Counted from the stretch's first letter, positions 11,481-23,036 are shown. The stretch: 64,000 bases of DNA from Persicaria tinctoria (GCA_037127255.1 JBANSL010000012.1:24066615-24130614), one strand, 5' to 3'. Notes: generated by a model from the sequence alone, not told the origin. Translations and numbers: made by a program.

Positions 11481-11891
11481 GCGGGGGTTTATTTGCGGGT
11501 TGTAGGGCTGGACTTGAGAAATTAATTGCCTGAGGCGAATTGCGAAACTTGTGCCCCTCACGATAAAAAAAAAGGCATCAAAAAAACATATAGCTATTTA
11601 ATATATGTTATATAAGTGTAATTACATTTCAGTTTCAAAAATATATCAAACCCCGAGACTATTGACAAAAAAACAATATACATCAAATCTCGAGCAAAAA
11701 ATTATAATAATATGTGGTTATATACACCACAAATCACAAGGCTGGAAATGCACGTCCTTAAGGACGTGCAAGCCTTGTGACTAATTAACTTTTAAAAAAA
11801 ATTAATTAACCCCTTTTAACCATGCACGTCCTTAGGACATGCATGATTTGGGGTGTATATAGCCAACGCGTTATAATATTAGGATATGCCT

Positions 11892-12191
11892 TTACATAAA
11901 TACCACCCGTCTCGCAGTCTTGGAGGCAAAAGTATCAATTAGCTTGACATAATCAACCTTCTCAACCACCTTCTTTTCAATCGATAACACAGCTCGAGTG
12001 ACCTCAAGATTAGCATCTTGATCAACATCCGCTTCAACAGTTTGCTCAACCTCTTCATTCAACTCATTGCTAACAATTCGATTACTAGCGAAATACTTCT
12101 TGATATTACCTACTTGACTTCGAGTTAATGAATCTCGTTGCTCCTTCAATTTCCTCTTCTTAGCTCCAGACAATTGCTTTCCCATATGCAC
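11892..12191 (-). pseudogene. N-terminal fragment of hAT (ZMYM1/TTF-type) transposase
   Basis: A 99-codon minus-strand frame reads KQLSGAKKRKLKEQRDSL and then SQVGNIKKYF, the basic N-terminal start of the TTF/ZMYM1-like hAT transposases common in plants. The TTF zinc finger, DUF4371 and dimerisation regions are absent. It sits inside a hAT element with matching TIRs, which supports the call. It is a truncated remnant. Confidence 0.65.
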
Positions 12192-12841
12192 TACCTTACA
12201 AGTTGTAAATGCTATTTGTCAGACACAATCCAAATCCAAATCCTAAATCCTACAAATTTAATTCTACAACCCTACAAATTCAATCCTATATCCAAAACAA
12301 AATCAATCCTATATCCAAAACAAATTCCAATCCTAAATCATACAAATTCAATTCCGAATTCCTAATTCCTAATTCCAAAACCCTAATTTCGCACTCTTAA
12401 ATCCAAAACGAATTCAAATCCAAATAATTAGACCAACATAGGATGAAATTGAGAAATTATACCTGATTTCGTCTTCAACCATTCACTTCAAGAGACAAGA
12501 CCAATGGAGGCTTCAGGCTTGCGCTGGCGATGCGATTTGCGAAAACGGAAGAGCGAACTGCGAGTCTGCGAAGACTTGGCTCACGGCCGCTGGCGCTGGC
12601 GGGATGTAGTTGGAGGGAGAGGGCGACGCGGCAATGCCGGGGGCGGGAGGGGAGCCCGGATGCCGGATTTCCGGCCCTGCAGCGTTCTCTTGCGAATCGC
12701 CTGCTAAACCCTCCCTTATGTCGAACAGTCGAAGAACAAGAACTGTTCTTGTGAATCGCCTGCTAAACGCAACGTTTCCATTCCATTTTTTTTTCATAGC
12801 GTGCCCTGCCCTACCCCTTCCCACTTCAATTCCGATTTTTA

Positions 12842-12845
<4 letters not shown>

Positions 12846-12906
<61 letters not shown>
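12846..12906. repeat. (TA)n microsatellite
   Basis: About 29 TA units within the right part of the hAT element. Confidence 0.9.
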
Positions 12907-12911
<5 letters not shown>

Positions 12912-13640
12912 GCCCCCTGGGCCTATAGTGCCCGAGGCCAAGGCCTCTTGGGCCTGTAGTCAGGTCCGGGCCTGGCGGGTTAACATGTAAGCAATTAGTT
13001 TTAACTGGACACCCAAAGCAAAACGACATGATACATATTGGAATCGACTGGACAAGAGTTATCGGAGAAACAGATTCACCATTGACTTCGCATAGAAAAT
13101 GGACAAGTTTGCTTTCGATAAAGGTTATGCGAGAGGTGTCTCCCTCAAATCTGAAGCAAATTTACCCATTTTCTATCTGAAGTCGATGGTGTATCCGTTT
13201 CTCCGATAACTCATGTCTAGTCGATTCCAATATGTGTCATGTTGTCCAGTTAAAACTAACTACTTACATGTCAACCTGCAAATAAACCCCCACCCAATTG
13301 CTTCTTCTTCGTTGGTTTTTATCTAAAACTTAAGATTTAATTTAAATTATATTAATGCCCCCTCTCTCTGTCCTATCCTCACTAATCTCTCTCTCTCATC
13401 TATAAGTTTACTTTTCTTTTTCACCTCTCTCTCTCTCTCTGATTTTTTTTATCGAAAGCAAACTTACCCATTTTTCATCCAAAGTCGATGGTGAATCTGT
13501 TTCTCCGATAACTCTTGTCCAGATGGTTCCAAAAGGTGACATGTCATTTTGCTTTTGGTGTCCAGTTAAAACTAACTGCTTACACGTCAAACTGCAAATA
13601 AACCCTAGCCCACTTGCTTCTTTTTCAATGGTTTTTCTCT

Positions 13641-14530
13641 AAAACTTAAGATTTAATTCAAATTATATTAATGCTTCGATAATTTTTCTCTAAAACTTAA
13701 GATTTGATTCATATTATATTTTTCCCCTTACCGTCACTCTCCCCCCCTCTATCTCTGTCATTGCATGTCTTATCCCCTCCGTCCTTTCTATTTTTACCAC
13801 CTGGGCTTTGGGGGGAGGGCGACACTAGAACTAGAGAAACATTGAAAAACACGCAAGACAGGAAATAACCATAGGGTGTCCAGTAGGAAATCATTGGGTG
13901 TCCAGTAGAGTACCAAAGGGTGTCTAGTAATAAACCATAGAGTGAAAAGTTGATATATTGTTCATTCATAAATAAACAAACAAAGCGGTTCGATCACCAA
14001 GCCTTTGCAAGGGCTCCTCCACTTCGATTCCACCTCCTCTACTCCAAATCTGGCCTCCACTCGTCTCGAATTGACCTGAAAAATCCATCACAAAGAAGGT
14101 GAAGGACGAAGGCACCAAAGCGGTGCTCCGGCGGCGATTCACACTAGCGGCACAGGACAAATTCGAGCTCCCACGGAGATCCCGTCACCCTCGAAGGCAA
14201 AGAGATAGAAGACAGAGAAATCAAAGAATAAATAAGCTCTTCAATAAAGCTCATTGATGGAGAGAGGCATAGAGAGAAAGGGTTTTGGATGGGTGACGAG
14301 ATCATGTCCTCTCTCTCCTCTACAGACTCTCTCTCCTTTGCCGACTCTCTCTCTCTCTCTCTCTCTCTCCACTGGTTACAACAGGTGAGGTAATAGAGGA
14401 TTTTGAAGGGAAGTGTTAGATTTTGAAATTTGTTTGAATAGGAGATATGGGGTGCAAAGAAGTCCGGGTATTTGATTCATTTTTTGCAAACCCTCCTTAT
14501 TAATCACAACATTGGTTGACCTACTGATCA
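13641..14530. other. Non-coding repeat-rich spacer
   Basis: Contains a repeated TAAAACTTAAGATTTAATTC motif (13632 and 13691), three spaced copies of GGGTGTCCAGTA or a close variant (about 13876, 13895, 13918), and a (CT)n run at about 14346-14370. No protein similarity. Confidence 0.5.
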
Positions 14531-14540
14531 AAAGCCAACT

Positions 14541-16732
14541 CGAAAACTTCAACAACAGTGTGACCAAACGGGGAATACAGTTGGATTCAAGACGACCATA
14601 AAAGGACCGATAATCCCATTTCTATCATTTGCTGATGATATTATGATATTCGCCAAAGCAAACCAAGAAGCATGCACAACCGTGAAAAAAACCTTAGATG
14701 AATACTGTCAAATGTCTGGACAAAAGGTAAACTTTCAAAAATCTGCTTTCCAGGTTACAAAAGGGGTCTCTCCTAGTAAAAAACAAATGATCCAAACGAT
14801 ACTACAAATCACGAATCAAGCAGCGCTAGAAAAATACCTAGGATGCCCGATTATTAATGGAAGAGTTAGTAAGAACACCTTTGAAGAGGTGCTTGGAAAA
14901 ACGAGAACCCAGCTAACAAAATGGAAAGCAAATGCATTGACTCAACAAGGGAGGACGGTACTTATTAAAACAAACTTAGCAACCAAACCAAATTTTTTAA
15001 TGCAAAACTTTATGCTCCCGACAAGCATCCATACAGAACTTGACCGACTAAATAGGTGCTTCTTTTGGAACAGTGATCAAAACTATAAACCCCTCATCGG
15101 ATGGGACAAAATATGTAGACCAAAAAAGGAAGGAGGACTAGGACTAAACAAGGCAAAAGATATAAACAAGGCTCTGCAGATGAAGCTATTATGGAAAATC
15201 CTAGCCGAACCGCACAACGAATGGGTTAAAATAATCTCCGAAAAATACCTAAAAGGAAAAACCCTCTGGGACTATAAAAGAACAAAAAATACCTCTTGGC
15301 AATGGGCAAAACTCATGGATATAAAATCTGAATTCTGCTCAGGTTTGATTTGGCAGATTGGGAATGGAAAAACTATTAGATTCTGGAAAGATAGCTGAAT
15401 AAACAATGATACAAATCTGTTAGAAAATCGGCTACATGATAGCATAAACGAATGGGAAACTGTTGACCAATATATAAACCTTGACAAAACTTGGAAAACG
15501 CAGAAACTAAAGGAAGTGCTTCCCATTAACATAATTGAACAAATTTGTAGTATCCATATACCCCTGAATGAATTCGAAGATAGGCTCTATTGGAAAGCAA
15601 GTAAAAATGGCTGGTTCTCTATTGCTAGTGCCCTAGACTATACCACCAGATCGCGAAGAAACACAACTGAATCTTTCGAATGGATATGGAAAATAGACTG
15701 TCCACCAAAGGTGAAAAATTTCTTATGGAAAAACATACTAAATGGCACTCCTACCAAAAAGCGACTACGAGACAAAGGAATTCATGTACCAATGGAATGT
15801 GCTTTTTGTAACCACCCCCAGGAAGATGCAATACACTTGTTCACAGAATGCCAGACCACGCTCACAATCATTCGAAAAATGAATCAACAGATTGGAAAGA
15901 TAGTCCATCATACAAACAAAAATAACAGAACATATAAAGACATTATTATAGATATATTTGCAAAACTGACCCAAGAACAAAGATCAATCTTAACTTTCTC
16001 CCTCTGGGGTATATGGTCTTTGAGGAATAAAATTCTCTTTGATGACCACATTTGCCGTGGTCCGGAAGAATGGATAAACTACATCAAGCAACAAAGGGAA
16101 AACTGGAAGAAGGCACAAATTGAAGATCTAGAGGAAGAAATAACTAAAGAAATGCGCAACAACCAGAACAAACCACACAGACAAAAAATCATAAAATGGA
16201 AAAAACCACGTGAAGGATTCATGAAACTGAATTTCGACGGTGCTAGGACTACCAATGGAAACGCTGCCTGGGGCTTCGTCATCCGCGACAACCATGGTAG
16301 TATTCTCAATTGTGGGGTGCAGAGTTGTGGTAAGTCTTCAGCTTTGCAAGCAGAGGCGCTGGGTATGCTTCATGGGTTGCAGGATGCTCTTAGGCTGGGG
16401 ATTACTCATCTCGAGGTGGAGGGCGACTGTCTGACGGCTATTAACGCCGTAAAAGGTGTGTGGAGCTGCCCGTGGGAGATTGAGACGACGATGGCGGACA
16501 CGCTCGCCTTCGGTAGATATTTTGCTAGCGTGTCGTTTTCTCATATTTTCAGAGAGGGCAACCGCGTTGCGGATCGTCTCGCTCATCTTGGTCTGCTGCC
16601 GACTCCTACTGATTGGGGGTCTGATGCTGTTGTCGACGAGCTCATCCGCAAGGACACACTTGGGTGGTGGCTCAACCGAGGTTGATCACCCCCAAATTTT
16701 CGCCTTGTATAAAAAAAAAAACAAAAAAAAAA
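14541..16732 (+). mobile_element. 5'-truncated L1-type LINE with RNase H
   Basis: The element starts inside the RT domain, just before the FADD catalytic box, and ends in poly(A) (16711-16732). The direct repeat AAAGCCAACT flanks it at 14531-14540 and 16730-16739 (the first three A may belong to the tail). Variable 5' truncation, a short 3' UTR and a TSD are the signature of target-primed reverse transcription. The insert is about 2.2 kb. Confidence 0.9.
14571..16685 (+). pseudogene. LINE ORF2 C-terminal half: RT, zf-RVT, RNase H
   Basis: Single frame from FLSFADDIMIFAKA (RT catalytic box, near 14625) through the RT connection (YLGCPIINGR, GGLGLNKAKDINKALQMKLL). It continues through a zf-RVT region (WKIDCPPKVKNFLWK; CAFCNHPQEDAIHLFTEC, about 15700-15860) to a full RNase H domain (LNFDGA at about 16228, QAEALGML, EGDCLTAI, FREGNRVADRLAHLG). 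Only one in-frame stop breaks it, TGA at 15396-15398, at a position where the family motif FWKDSW expects Trp (TGG to TGA). The N-terminal APE endonuclease and most of the RT are missing, so it is dead. Base composition shifts from A-rich to more G+C-rich near 16230. Confidence 0.88.
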
Positions 16733-16830
16733 GCCAACTAGAGACCATCTACCATAGACAATCCATGCATAAGTGTTAATTAGATAAAGTTTTAGTCGTA
16801 TTAATTAGTAACAAGTATAATACTTTAATT

Positions 16831-17014
16831 GGCTTCGCTCTTCGTCGGCTTTCTCGGATTTCTTGGAGTTGGTCTTCTTGAATCCTTTTGTTGTAGAGTT
16901 TATTACTGTTTGTTTTATTTCATTTGTGTGACGGTTTGCCGTCTGCCGACTTTGTCGACCTCTCGATGAATCAGACCTGTCTGATCTTCGAATTTTCACC
17001 TAATAAAAAAAAAA
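16831..17014 (+). mobile_element. Short retroposon (LINE 3' end or SINE) with 16-bp TSD
   Basis: A 184-bp insert ending in (A)10 is flanked by GTATAATACTTTAATT (16815-16830) and GTATTATACTTTAATT (17015-17030), a 16-bp TSD with one mismatch. Its body (CCGACTTTGTCGACCTCTCG, ending TTCACCTAATAAA) has no clear A/B boxes, so a strongly 5'-truncated LINE tail is more likely than a SINE. Confidence 0.8.
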
Positions 17015-17030
17015 GTATTATACTTTAATT

Positions 17031-17499
17031 TAAGACATGCATTGTTGGAAGAAGATGTAGCATAGCAAATGGGGATGAATTGAAGATGTTGAAAAGCCAT
17101 GAGAATAACTTGCGAATGCAGTGTAGGTAAAGGTGATATACGAAATGGGCGGGTAACGTTACGCTATAGTTTTACAGCTTAGATTTTGTTGGCTTTCCAA
17201 CATTGCAAGAGAGTATCTATGAGGCTACCTAGCTAGCTAGTATACACATATATATACCTCAACCTAGCTAGTAGCTATATATCCCTACATGTACTCAATT
17301 GTAATTAAATGATCACATCAATATAGTATTATTGTATAGAAAATCAGTGAAAATAACTTGCTGCGTGCTTACCAGCTAGGTGCGTGCCTAATCAACAATC
17401 AATTATCATTATTAAAGTGTACCTACCTTAATTTATCGCCTAACACAACAATGTAGCTAGGTGCTCAGGCACGTACACCGTGTGTGTATATAATATATA
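17031..17499. other. Intergenic DNA, nothing recognised
   Basis: A+T-rich with several TAGCTAGC-like palindromic words near 17230-17290. No frame or element identified. Confidence 0.5.
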
Positions 17500-18014
17500 C
17501 TCCCTCCGTCCAACAATACATGGGTTTTTAGAGGTAAAATTTTGTCCAATAATAGATGGTCTTTTATGTTTTCTAGGTAGGAAGTTATAATGATTTGTAC
17601 TCCCTCCGTCTCAAAATATAGGTCGTTTGACTTTTTGACACGCTTTTTAATGTGTTAAAAACTCTATGAAATATTATTTTTTTAAAAAAATTTTTAAAAT
17701 AATTTCAAACTTATTAGTAATAAGTTTCAAATTTCTTAAAAAAATTTGAAAAAAAATTAATATTTCATAGAGTTTTTAACACATTAAAAAGCGTGCCAAA
17801 AAGTCAAACGACCTATATTTTGAGACGGAGGTAGTATTGGTTTGTGTGCTGTTGACTTTTTAAAATAATTTGATTGGTTAAAATGTGCAGTGGGTGTTAA
17901 AAAATAATAAAATTTATGTAAAAGTTAGTGTAATGATGATTTTTTTTAAAGTAAAGTGTTTTATTAAAACTTGTGCAAAGTGTTAAAAGACCATGTATTT
18001 TAGAACGGAGGGAG
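17500..18014. mobile_element. Stowaway MITE (outer), interrupted by a second Stowaway
   Basis: CTCCCTCCGTCC at 17500 pairs with GAACGGAGGGAG ending at 18014, both flanked by TA. The inner sequences also pair (ACATGGGTTTTTAGAGG against CCATGTATTTTAGAAC, loosely). Excluding the inner element it is about 280 bp. Confidence 0.85.
17600..17834. mobile_element. Stowaway MITE (inner, nested)
   Basis: CTCCCTCCGTCTCAAAATAT pairs with ATATTTTGAGACGGAGGTAG over a long, near-perfect inverted repeat, flanked by TA. Arms of about 110 bp can fold into one hairpin. It lies inside the Stowaway at 17500-18014. Confidence 0.9.
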
Positions 18015-18119
18015 TATATCATAAATCCATAAAATAGTTTAATTACCATTAATTATTGTAGTAACAAAATATATATAGTCGATCATGGAAAATTCATTTA
18101 AGAAAACTTGAGCCAGTTC

Positions 18120-19140
18120 CCTAAAAAGTAAATTGGTTCTTTGTTATATACTTTGTGAATGTTCGATAATGTATAACAAAGTAATATAAAGATACTTTAG
18201 AAGGAGGGTTGAATAGAGTATGTCGACTTTTCGCAGATAATCTCAAGACTTTTGAAACGCTTGCAAAACCCCTTGAGATTAGACGTAATTGTTTCTTCTG
18301 GAAAACCTGAATCACAAAAGAGTTATACAATTCGAAACAAGTGCGGAAATATGGTAAATCAATAAGTTAAAGACGCAATGAATTGTTGACGAGGTTCGAC
18401 ACGAACTTGGCTTACGTCCCCGCCTAGGGTTCTTCTACAACCCTAGGATTCAACCGGCTTTATTGATTCACAAGACTTAGGATCCTAATAGCTCACCGAT
18501 CGAGAAGCCTCTCTCCTATACAATTGCAATCTAGTCAACTCACGTTCCCTTGGAGTCCTAGACCAATCTAGAAGAGCCCTGGCCACCTCTCTCAGCTATC
18601 TAGTACAATCATCTTACACTTAGTGAATCAATCGCCTAGTGTCCACTTCCTGAGTTACAAACTCTCGAGTATAACACTCTCTCGAAATATATTCTATAAG
18701 CTCACTGTGTAACTCTCAAATGCTTTGAAACAAAAGATACAACTTTTAACAACTTAGTAGAGAGCACACGAAGAAGACAGATTGACTTGAAGGCTTGAGT
18801 GTGAATGAATGCTTGTGTTCAGCGAATGTGTTTGTCCTCTTTTCTTCAACTCCTTCTTATACAGATCAAATCGGCGCCTAAGGATCTTCTTCAATGGCTA
18901 GAACTGATTATGGCTTGAGAAGGAATCTTCATGATCTTCTATTTGTGGAAACTCGGAAGCCATGATCTCCGATTTGAATCTTCTCGATTTCAAGCTTAAG
19001 GAAGGAGATAATATTCGAAAAACTAGCTGCACATGTTAGTGTATAAAATATAGAATAATATTTGGAAAGTATATAATAATAACATACAATAACATTCGGA
19101 CATAATATGCACATAATACAGGTTTTGTGTTTCATCAACA
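18120..19140 (-). mobile_element. Copia-type (SIRE-like) LTR, probably solo or fragment
   Basis: In minus orientation it begins TGTTGATGAAACACAAAACC. Towards its 3' end it carries TTCAACCCTCCTTCTAAAGT, a pattern typical of SIRE/Maximus Copia LTR ends. No primer site, polypurine tract or gag/pol adjoins either side, and I could not find a convincing 5-bp TSD, so solo LTR versus broken fragment is unresolved. Confidence 0.55.
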
Positions 19141-19658
19141 CAGTTGTAGCTTCAAGACCTTTGACACAAGCTGTGTGTCAAAGCCTTTGAAACCATTTCT
19201 GATTTTCATCAAGGGAGTGGAGTTATCACTCTGTTAGGCATGTAAAGGGACGCGGCCCAAGTGGACCGAGTGGTGACCGAGTCACAACTAAGCCAGTGAG
19301 CCATGTAAGCCCGCAAGGGACAATACCACGAAAAAGTTTGATAGACGTACTTACTTATAATTAAAAAAACCAACACCTAAAGGACAATCACAAGGCAAAT
19401 CTCTGATATACGCGATCGATCATCCAAGTTCAGTTACGGTTTGGATCTAGCTCTATGAAGATCCTCAAAGATATCAACTTACATGAACACCTTCACATAA
19501 AGACTTTAAAAGATGTGGTTCCCTACAACCTCTTCTCGATTTTAAAAGAAGAAATACCTCAAAACAACCAAAGGTTAATGAATCAATTATGAAGTAAGAA
19601 GACAACTTGACCTAGATTGTTACATAAATGTGAAGTTATAAGTGGGCAATAGAGAAAC
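19141..19658. other. Spacer between LTRs, no gene seen
   Basis: No frame with similarity. It may be leftover retrotransposon DNA, but nothing specific supports that. Confidence 0.45.
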
Positions 19659-20232
19659 TGTTAGGCTCATCTCTTATTAGCCTCTAAGTAATTCTAGTGT
19701 TTGTGTGCATAAAGTATCATGTATGTAATAGGGATAATGTGCTGACTGAATTAGATTTGGGCCCATAGCCCAAATCTTCTCTCAGCCCGGCTTGCTAACT
19801 TGGCTCAGCACATGTGCACTTGGATTTCTGACCATTGGAAGCACAACGATGTCGTCTCATCCAGGCTCGGCTTTATAAGGATTTACAAACCCTAATTGTC
19901 GACCAAGAGAGAGAGAAATCTAAGAGAGGCTCCTTTCTTAACTCCCTTATCTCTTGAGTTCTGCTAGAGTTTCCACCCCCTTTGTTCTCTTGAGAGTAGG
20001 TAGAGCTCCCTTCACATCCAAACACTTTTACACTGAGAGCGTGTGAGATTTGAAGCTTAATTCGATTTCCCTTCGGTTCTATCTTTGGTAGCTGGTGTCC
20101 TAGTTGAGGTTATCATTTTCATTTCTCTAACTTGTTTTTGAAATTTATTTCTTTGTAAAAATTTGGTTTTCTGATTTGTTAATACACGTTTTTTTTGGTT
20201 TATTCGTTTGCTGTCTTTTCAATTTCATTTCA
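19659..20232 (+). repeat. 5' LTR of the old Copia element
   Basis: Starts TGTTAGGCTC and ends TTTCATTTCA. It shares long blocks with 42147-42784 (GTAATTCTAGTGTTTGTGTG, GATTTGGGCCCATAGCCCAA). TATA-like TTTATAAGG near 19872. Confidence 0.88.
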
Positions 20233-20234
20233 AA

Positions 20235-20251
20235 TTAGTATCAGAGCCAGG
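20235..20251 (+). other. Primer-binding site of the old Copia element
   Basis: TTAGTATCAGAGCCAGG, three bases after the 5' LTR, is one substitution from the canonical TGGTATCAGAGCC primer site. Confidence 0.75.
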
Positions 20252-21239
20252 ATAGGATTTTATGGGTTCATATTTGTTGTAACTTTTAGGGTTTCAACCT
20301 CCTTAGGCTCCAGTTCTAAACACCCTTGCTTCTGTTGAAGTTTTCGAGGATCTTCATCCTCAGCACATGCCGATTTTAGTCCAAAGATTCTATTATATTA
20401 TTATCTTATTATCTAGGGTTTTCCACGACTCTATTTAGTTTATTTTCATTCATATTCAGTCGTGAGCTATTTTGTTGAGAGAAGTATGAGGGTTTGTTGT
20501 TTGAGACATTAGAGAGAGATGAGTGTTACTTTGGCTATTAGTTGCTAAACTCATAGTTTCGCTTGTGATTCGAAGATATGGTTGAATAAATTGTGATGAT
20601 TTGATTTCAATTAGTTATTTCAAAGTATATTTATCATCTTGTTCTTATTGATTATATTTGTGTTCCTTTCTATGATTGATCACCATGTTAGGAATTGCAT
20701 CTATGCTATGAATTCATTGTTGTTTTCTAGATAGCAAACGATGTCATTGATTTAGTGATATTTCTATGTCTTTGTAGTGGATGATTTGGATTTATCTATG
20801 TCGAATAGATGTTTATAGGGTCGAGAGGGTTGCTCCCTTGTCTTCTGTTTGCATTGAATCGATATGCCAATTGGTCTTAGAACTTGAGTGTTTAATGCTA
20901 TTCTTTAGTGATATTGAATAAGAAGATTGTATCTTGGCAGATCTATCAACCTTAGTCAAGTCGACATATGCTTTACAAATATCTATTCAATCAATCCTAG
21001 GATCTTGAACCTCAACCATTGTCGAGAATTACAGGTGAAATGCTTCTCTATATTATTATCACTACTTTGCAACCATTGATCTATTTACTTTACTTTGTCA
21101 TCAATTTGTCATAAACTGTTACTATTGTCTTTAGAATCATTGTTAGGAATATTGCATTGCAACCATTTTTCCCCGTGGGTTTGACTCCGGACTTCATCGT
21201 GATACTAGTTTATTGGTTTATCAATCTATTGGTCTGAGC

Positions 21240-21720
21240 ATTGAGTTAGGATATTATTGATATTTGGCAAAGGACGAAAAAGCCAACAACGTTCATCCCG
21301 CACCAATGATACCCACTAAGCTGTTATTTTGTTGAATGCTTTCACTTGGCAATTCGATACGTTTAAGGATGTTATTCAGTTTAGTAATGAGTATTTGACT
21401 AAGAATGGAATAGTTGAGGAAAAAAGCATTATGTCTTTTGCAAGAAAAACAACCATCTTATTATTGACAAATATAAGAAAAGAGACGATGAGCAAAGGAA
21501 ATTGCAAAATGGTACTTCTGTTGTCCTTGATTTTGGCTTGTAATTTTATTCCGATGAGCTACTTATGGTTGCCTATGGTGATTCATCTAACAAATGGTTG
21601 CTTGATATATTATGGGTGTACTATGCATGTTACTCTTCATAAGCATTACTTTGATTATATTGATAAATCTGACGTTGGTGGTTTGGTTAGACTTGGTGAT
21701 CATTCTGAACTTGCTATTAG
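21240..21720 (+). pseudogene. Copia gag end and protease start (old element)
   Basis: Degraded frames here encode the region around the protease: NKWLLD in one frame and TMHVTLHKHYFDYID followed by LVRLGDHSELAIRG in another, the usual order after the DSG catalytic motif. A frameshift separates them. The block is cut at 21720 by the TIR element and resumes at 23037. Confidence 0.65.
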
Positions 21721-23036
21721 AGGTGGTGGACCCAGAAACTTTTGAGGGGAGGGGGGGGGGGGGGGTCACCACAGCAGTACACAATAAGATCGAGAAAAAA
21801 AGGTGTAAAACACATAACATGTTCGATAGTACAAACTGGTGCCAAACAAAGGCGGATCCAGAATTCATAGGTATTTAGGATTAGATTTACCCAAATTGAA
21901 TTATTTTATAATAGAAAATTAGTTATTTAGCATAATTTTTATATGAAAATTTGCCCTAAAATTTTTGGTTCCTAAATTCATACGTATTTAGGATTAGATT
22001 TGCCCAAATTGAATTATTTTATAATAGAAAATTAATTTTTTATATCAAAATTTACCAGAATTTTTTGGTCATTCAAATTCATTGACATTGAATTATGAAT
22101 TATTTTGGGAAATAAAATTGAATAAGTTTTATACATATATAAGAATATATGTTATTGAAGAAGGGGATGATATACAAAATAAACTAAAAAAAAAAAGACC
22201 CAAGGCCACATTGCTGAAAACAGTACATGTTTGCATATTCAACAACAACAACTTCACCAAAATCCCTATGAACTAAGTAGCCATTATAACTAATATAATT
22301 TCCCAAATCCAACAAATCATTCAAACTAAACTATCAATATATGAAATTCAACTTAAAACTCCATACTTCCAATCCATAAATTGATTCTCAAATCCCCAAA
22401 TTTACCCCAAATTAATTCTCAATCCACAAATTTATTAACAAAATCACAAACCCTGATTGAAATTTAACCTAAAATTCACAAATCCACAAATTCGAATCCA
22501 CATATCAACAAAACTAACCTTGAAGGTAGAGTTTGACAAGATTTGAAGAAGAAACAGTTGAAGGCGTGCAGCCCGCGGGTGTTCGCCGAACCCTAGGGAG
22601 GTTAGAACGACCGAACTCAAGGGTGGGTGTGGTGCGCCGGTGCCACCGTGCCAGGGTGGGTGCGGCGATAGGTTGCTGGGTGGGTCGAGGGCCCGACTCG
22701 GACTTGGCTCTCTCTCACAGTCGGCGGCTACTGTAAATGTAAATGGGGGAAGGGGTGGCTACTGTAAATGTAAATGGGGGCTTTTGAATTTTAACCTATA
22801 AAAAGATTTTAAAAAAATAGAGGTAAAAAATTAAAATTTGGTGAGTCGAACCCGCGTCTCCTGACTCCGAAAGAGGTCACCCACGTCCTTTTCCATTTGA
22901 GCCAACATTGTTTAGTGATTTCTGACTCTCTTTACTTAATTATATCCAAAATGAGTTTTTTTTTAAGTACATATTACTCGGGCCGAGGGGGAGGGTCAGG
23001 TGACCCCCCAGGACCCCCTCTAGGTCCGCCTCTGGA
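21721..23036. mobile_element. hAT-like insertion within the Copia protease
   Basis: Ends AGGTGGTGGACCCAG and CTAGGTCCGCCTCTG form an imperfect inverted repeat of the plant (C)AGAGGCGGACC type. The Copia frame (LAIRG then IDKIPFKMHDG) is continuous across it. The TSD is unclear: only GAGG is shared. Inside are a second end-like motif AGGCGGATCCAGAATTC at 21851, a tandem pair of about 110 bp (21869-21980 and 21981-22085) and a G+C-rich block (22560-22760). Confidence 0.7.
22843..22904 (-). other. tRNA-like A-box/B-box module in hAT-like element
   Basis: On the minus strand, TGGCTCAAATGG (22904-22893) matches an A box and GGTTCGACTC (22852-22843) a B box. The spacing is like a tRNA gene, but there is no acceptor-stem pairing. 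Confidence 0.5.

Larger units (their letters stand above)
11503..12974. mobile_element. hAT element with transposase remnant
   Basis: Ends TAGGGCTGGACTTGAG and GTCAGGTCCGGGCCTG match the TIR family of the element at 6832. The TSD is GCGGGTTG/GCGGGTTA (11495-11502 and 12975-12982, one mismatch). Length 1472 bp. The right side carries a G+C-rich leader-like block (12504-12760), then a block of short related AATCCTA/CAAATTC repeats (12225-12420), then a minus-strand transposase N-terminus. It is an internally deleted derivative of an autonomous hAT. Confidence 0.85.
9930..13640. repeat. Foldback-like inverted repeat, split by two later insertions
   Basis: The left arm is in pieces: about 9930-10047, 11481-11502 and 12975-13115. 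The right arm, 13152 to about 13400, is its inverse complement: TTAGTTTTAACTGGACA (left) pairs with TGTCCAGTTAAAACTAA (right), with the loop near 13116-13151. A second, direct copy of the right arm follows at about 13449-13640. Removing the solo LTR (10048-11480) and the hAT element (11503-12974) restores a continuous left arm. The type of foldback or MITE is unknown. Confidence 0.75.

Noticed and set aside
12504..12846. Overlapping G+C-rich frames on both strands
   Set aside because: Open only because of high G+C; they lie in the leader-like end of a hAT element and show no domain.
16805..16999. 64-codon minus-strand basic frame
   Set aside because: Antisense of the short A-tailed retroposon.
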